A stretch of DNA of 64,000 bases from an uncultured Clostridia bacterium (GTDB lineage Bacteria > Bacillota > Clostridia > Lachnospirales > CAG-274): assembly GCA_944381435.1 (NCBI GenBank), contig CALWLD010000003.1:1-64000 (forward strand), given 5' to 3'. The notes under the pieces were generated by a model, which saw nothing but the letters and a program-made list of their open reading frames with translations, did no database searches and was not told the origin of the DNA. A program made the position numbers and the translations under genes. Below are positions 63,633 through 64,000 of the stretch, one piece after another. Numbering within the stretch: the first letter of the stretch is position 1; the number at the start of each line of letters is the position of its first letter.

Positions 63633-64000
63633 TGTTTACCTTCCCTTTCTTCAAGCTCTCTTTGTGCCTGTGGCTTTCTTAAATATTCTATTTCTACGTT
63701 GTTATAGCCTACGTATTTTTCGTCTTTTATATATTGTAAAGAAAGAGCTAAAAGAGAGCTTGCCTTTTGCATATTTAAAGACATAGGAGCAAAATTTTCT
63801 TCTTTAAAATGTTTGTTAATAATATCTTTGTAAGCTATAGAACCATCGCCTAAAAATATAGGTTCTATGTCATTATCTAATATATAGGTTAAAAGCTCGT
63901 TTATATCTGTTGCATAATCTTCTACAACAGGCTCAAGCTTGCCATTTTCATTTTTATAAATCCCAGCAAAAACACGCTCTGCCTTTGCATCTATGATAGG
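63629..64000 (-). CDS. tsaB: TsaB, tRNA threonylcarbamoyladenosine synthesis (3' part)
   Basis: The last 123 residues of the gene, running off the right edge. PIIDAKAERVFAGIYK matches the conserved PMIDARR-VF-Y strand of TsaB, IFLGDGSIAYKDII the GxGA-like region, and EIEYLRKPQA the C-terminal YLR motif. TsaB is the inactive ASKHA partner that, with TsaD and TsaE, makes t6A at position 37 of ANN-decoding tRNAs. The frame is open from base 64000 to the stop at 63629-63631. Confidence 0.92.
   Translation of the reverse strand, partial: PIIDAKAERVFAGIYKNENGKLEPVVEDYATDINELLTYILDNDIEPIFLGDGSIAYKDIINKHFKEENFAPMSLNMQKASSLLALSLQYIKDEKYVGYNNVEIEYLRKPQAQRELEEREGKQ

Noticed and set aside
1-64000. CRISPR arrays, transposases, prophage genes or tRNAs
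   Set aside because: No regularly spaced repeats, no transposase or integrase motifs, no phage structural genes and no cloverleaf with CCA-type features were seen; the only repeats are the short families listed.

Overview
The window is AT-rich, close-packed chromosomal DNA from a low-GC Gram-positive anaerobe of class Clostridia. This rests on clostridial-type RF2 with its programmed frameshift, RNase Y plus an RNase E/G homologue, SigH, a SpoIVFA-like M23 protein beside the TIGR03960/TIGR03936 pair, a YvyF-type protein and CheX, and SLH-domain surface proteins. A Lachnospirales-like host is a reasonable guess, but genus and species cannot be read from the sequence. Every gene except two (a GNAT at 23.8 kb and an SSB-like protein at 46.1 kb) is on the minus strand, so the window probably lies within one replichore with minus as the leading-strand sense.

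Layout, left to right. The left edge (1-226) looks like the leader of an rRNA operon running leftwards out of the window, with two tandem promoters. Then: two copies of an intergenic hairpin repeat; an NCS2 permease; a GNAT with a full-length glycerol dehydrogenase that appears to start at ATT; a hairpin-bounded GC-richer element; two SLH surface proteins (3.8-8.4 kb); a YvyF-like protein; and a housekeeping block (Cof HAD phosphatase, prfB, an alpha/beta hydrolase, secA, trmL, cheX). From 15.5 to 22.2 kb there is a fucoside-utilisation operon: two ABC permeases, a binding lipoprotein and two tandem GH29 alpha-L-fucosidases. After an M23 peptidase and a GNAT comes a BlaI/BlaR1-type regulatory operon (24.4-28.1 kb) whose receptor carries an unfamiliar sensor domain that is duplicated as a separate membrane-anchored protein. 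Next are a complete branched-chain amino acid ABC transporter with a nitrilase-family amidase (28.3-33.6 kb), and a three-part protein joining a carotenoid/retinol-type oxidoreductase, an SCP-2 domain and a membrane domain.

The right half holds a HAD phosphatase, RNase Y, RNase E/G, the TIGR03936/TIGR03960 pair, and an M23 gene split by an A7 tract. These are followed by a second NCS2 permease, a CbiK-like chelatase, the SSB-like protein, a TauE/SafE exporter with a CdaR-type regulator, a cyclophilin, sigH, the RNase P RNA gene, a FUSC-type membrane protein, purM-purN-purD, an M16C peptidase, a TPR membrane protein with a 44-residue neighbour, and finally a tsaB-rimI-lon-HAD-MATE string.

The points most worth following up are the BlaR1 sensor duplication, the oxidoreductase/SCP-2/membrane fusion, the split M23 gene, the ATT-start glycerol dehydrogenase and the palindromic repeat family. 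No CRISPR array, transposase, prophage, tRNA or recognised riboswitch was seen.
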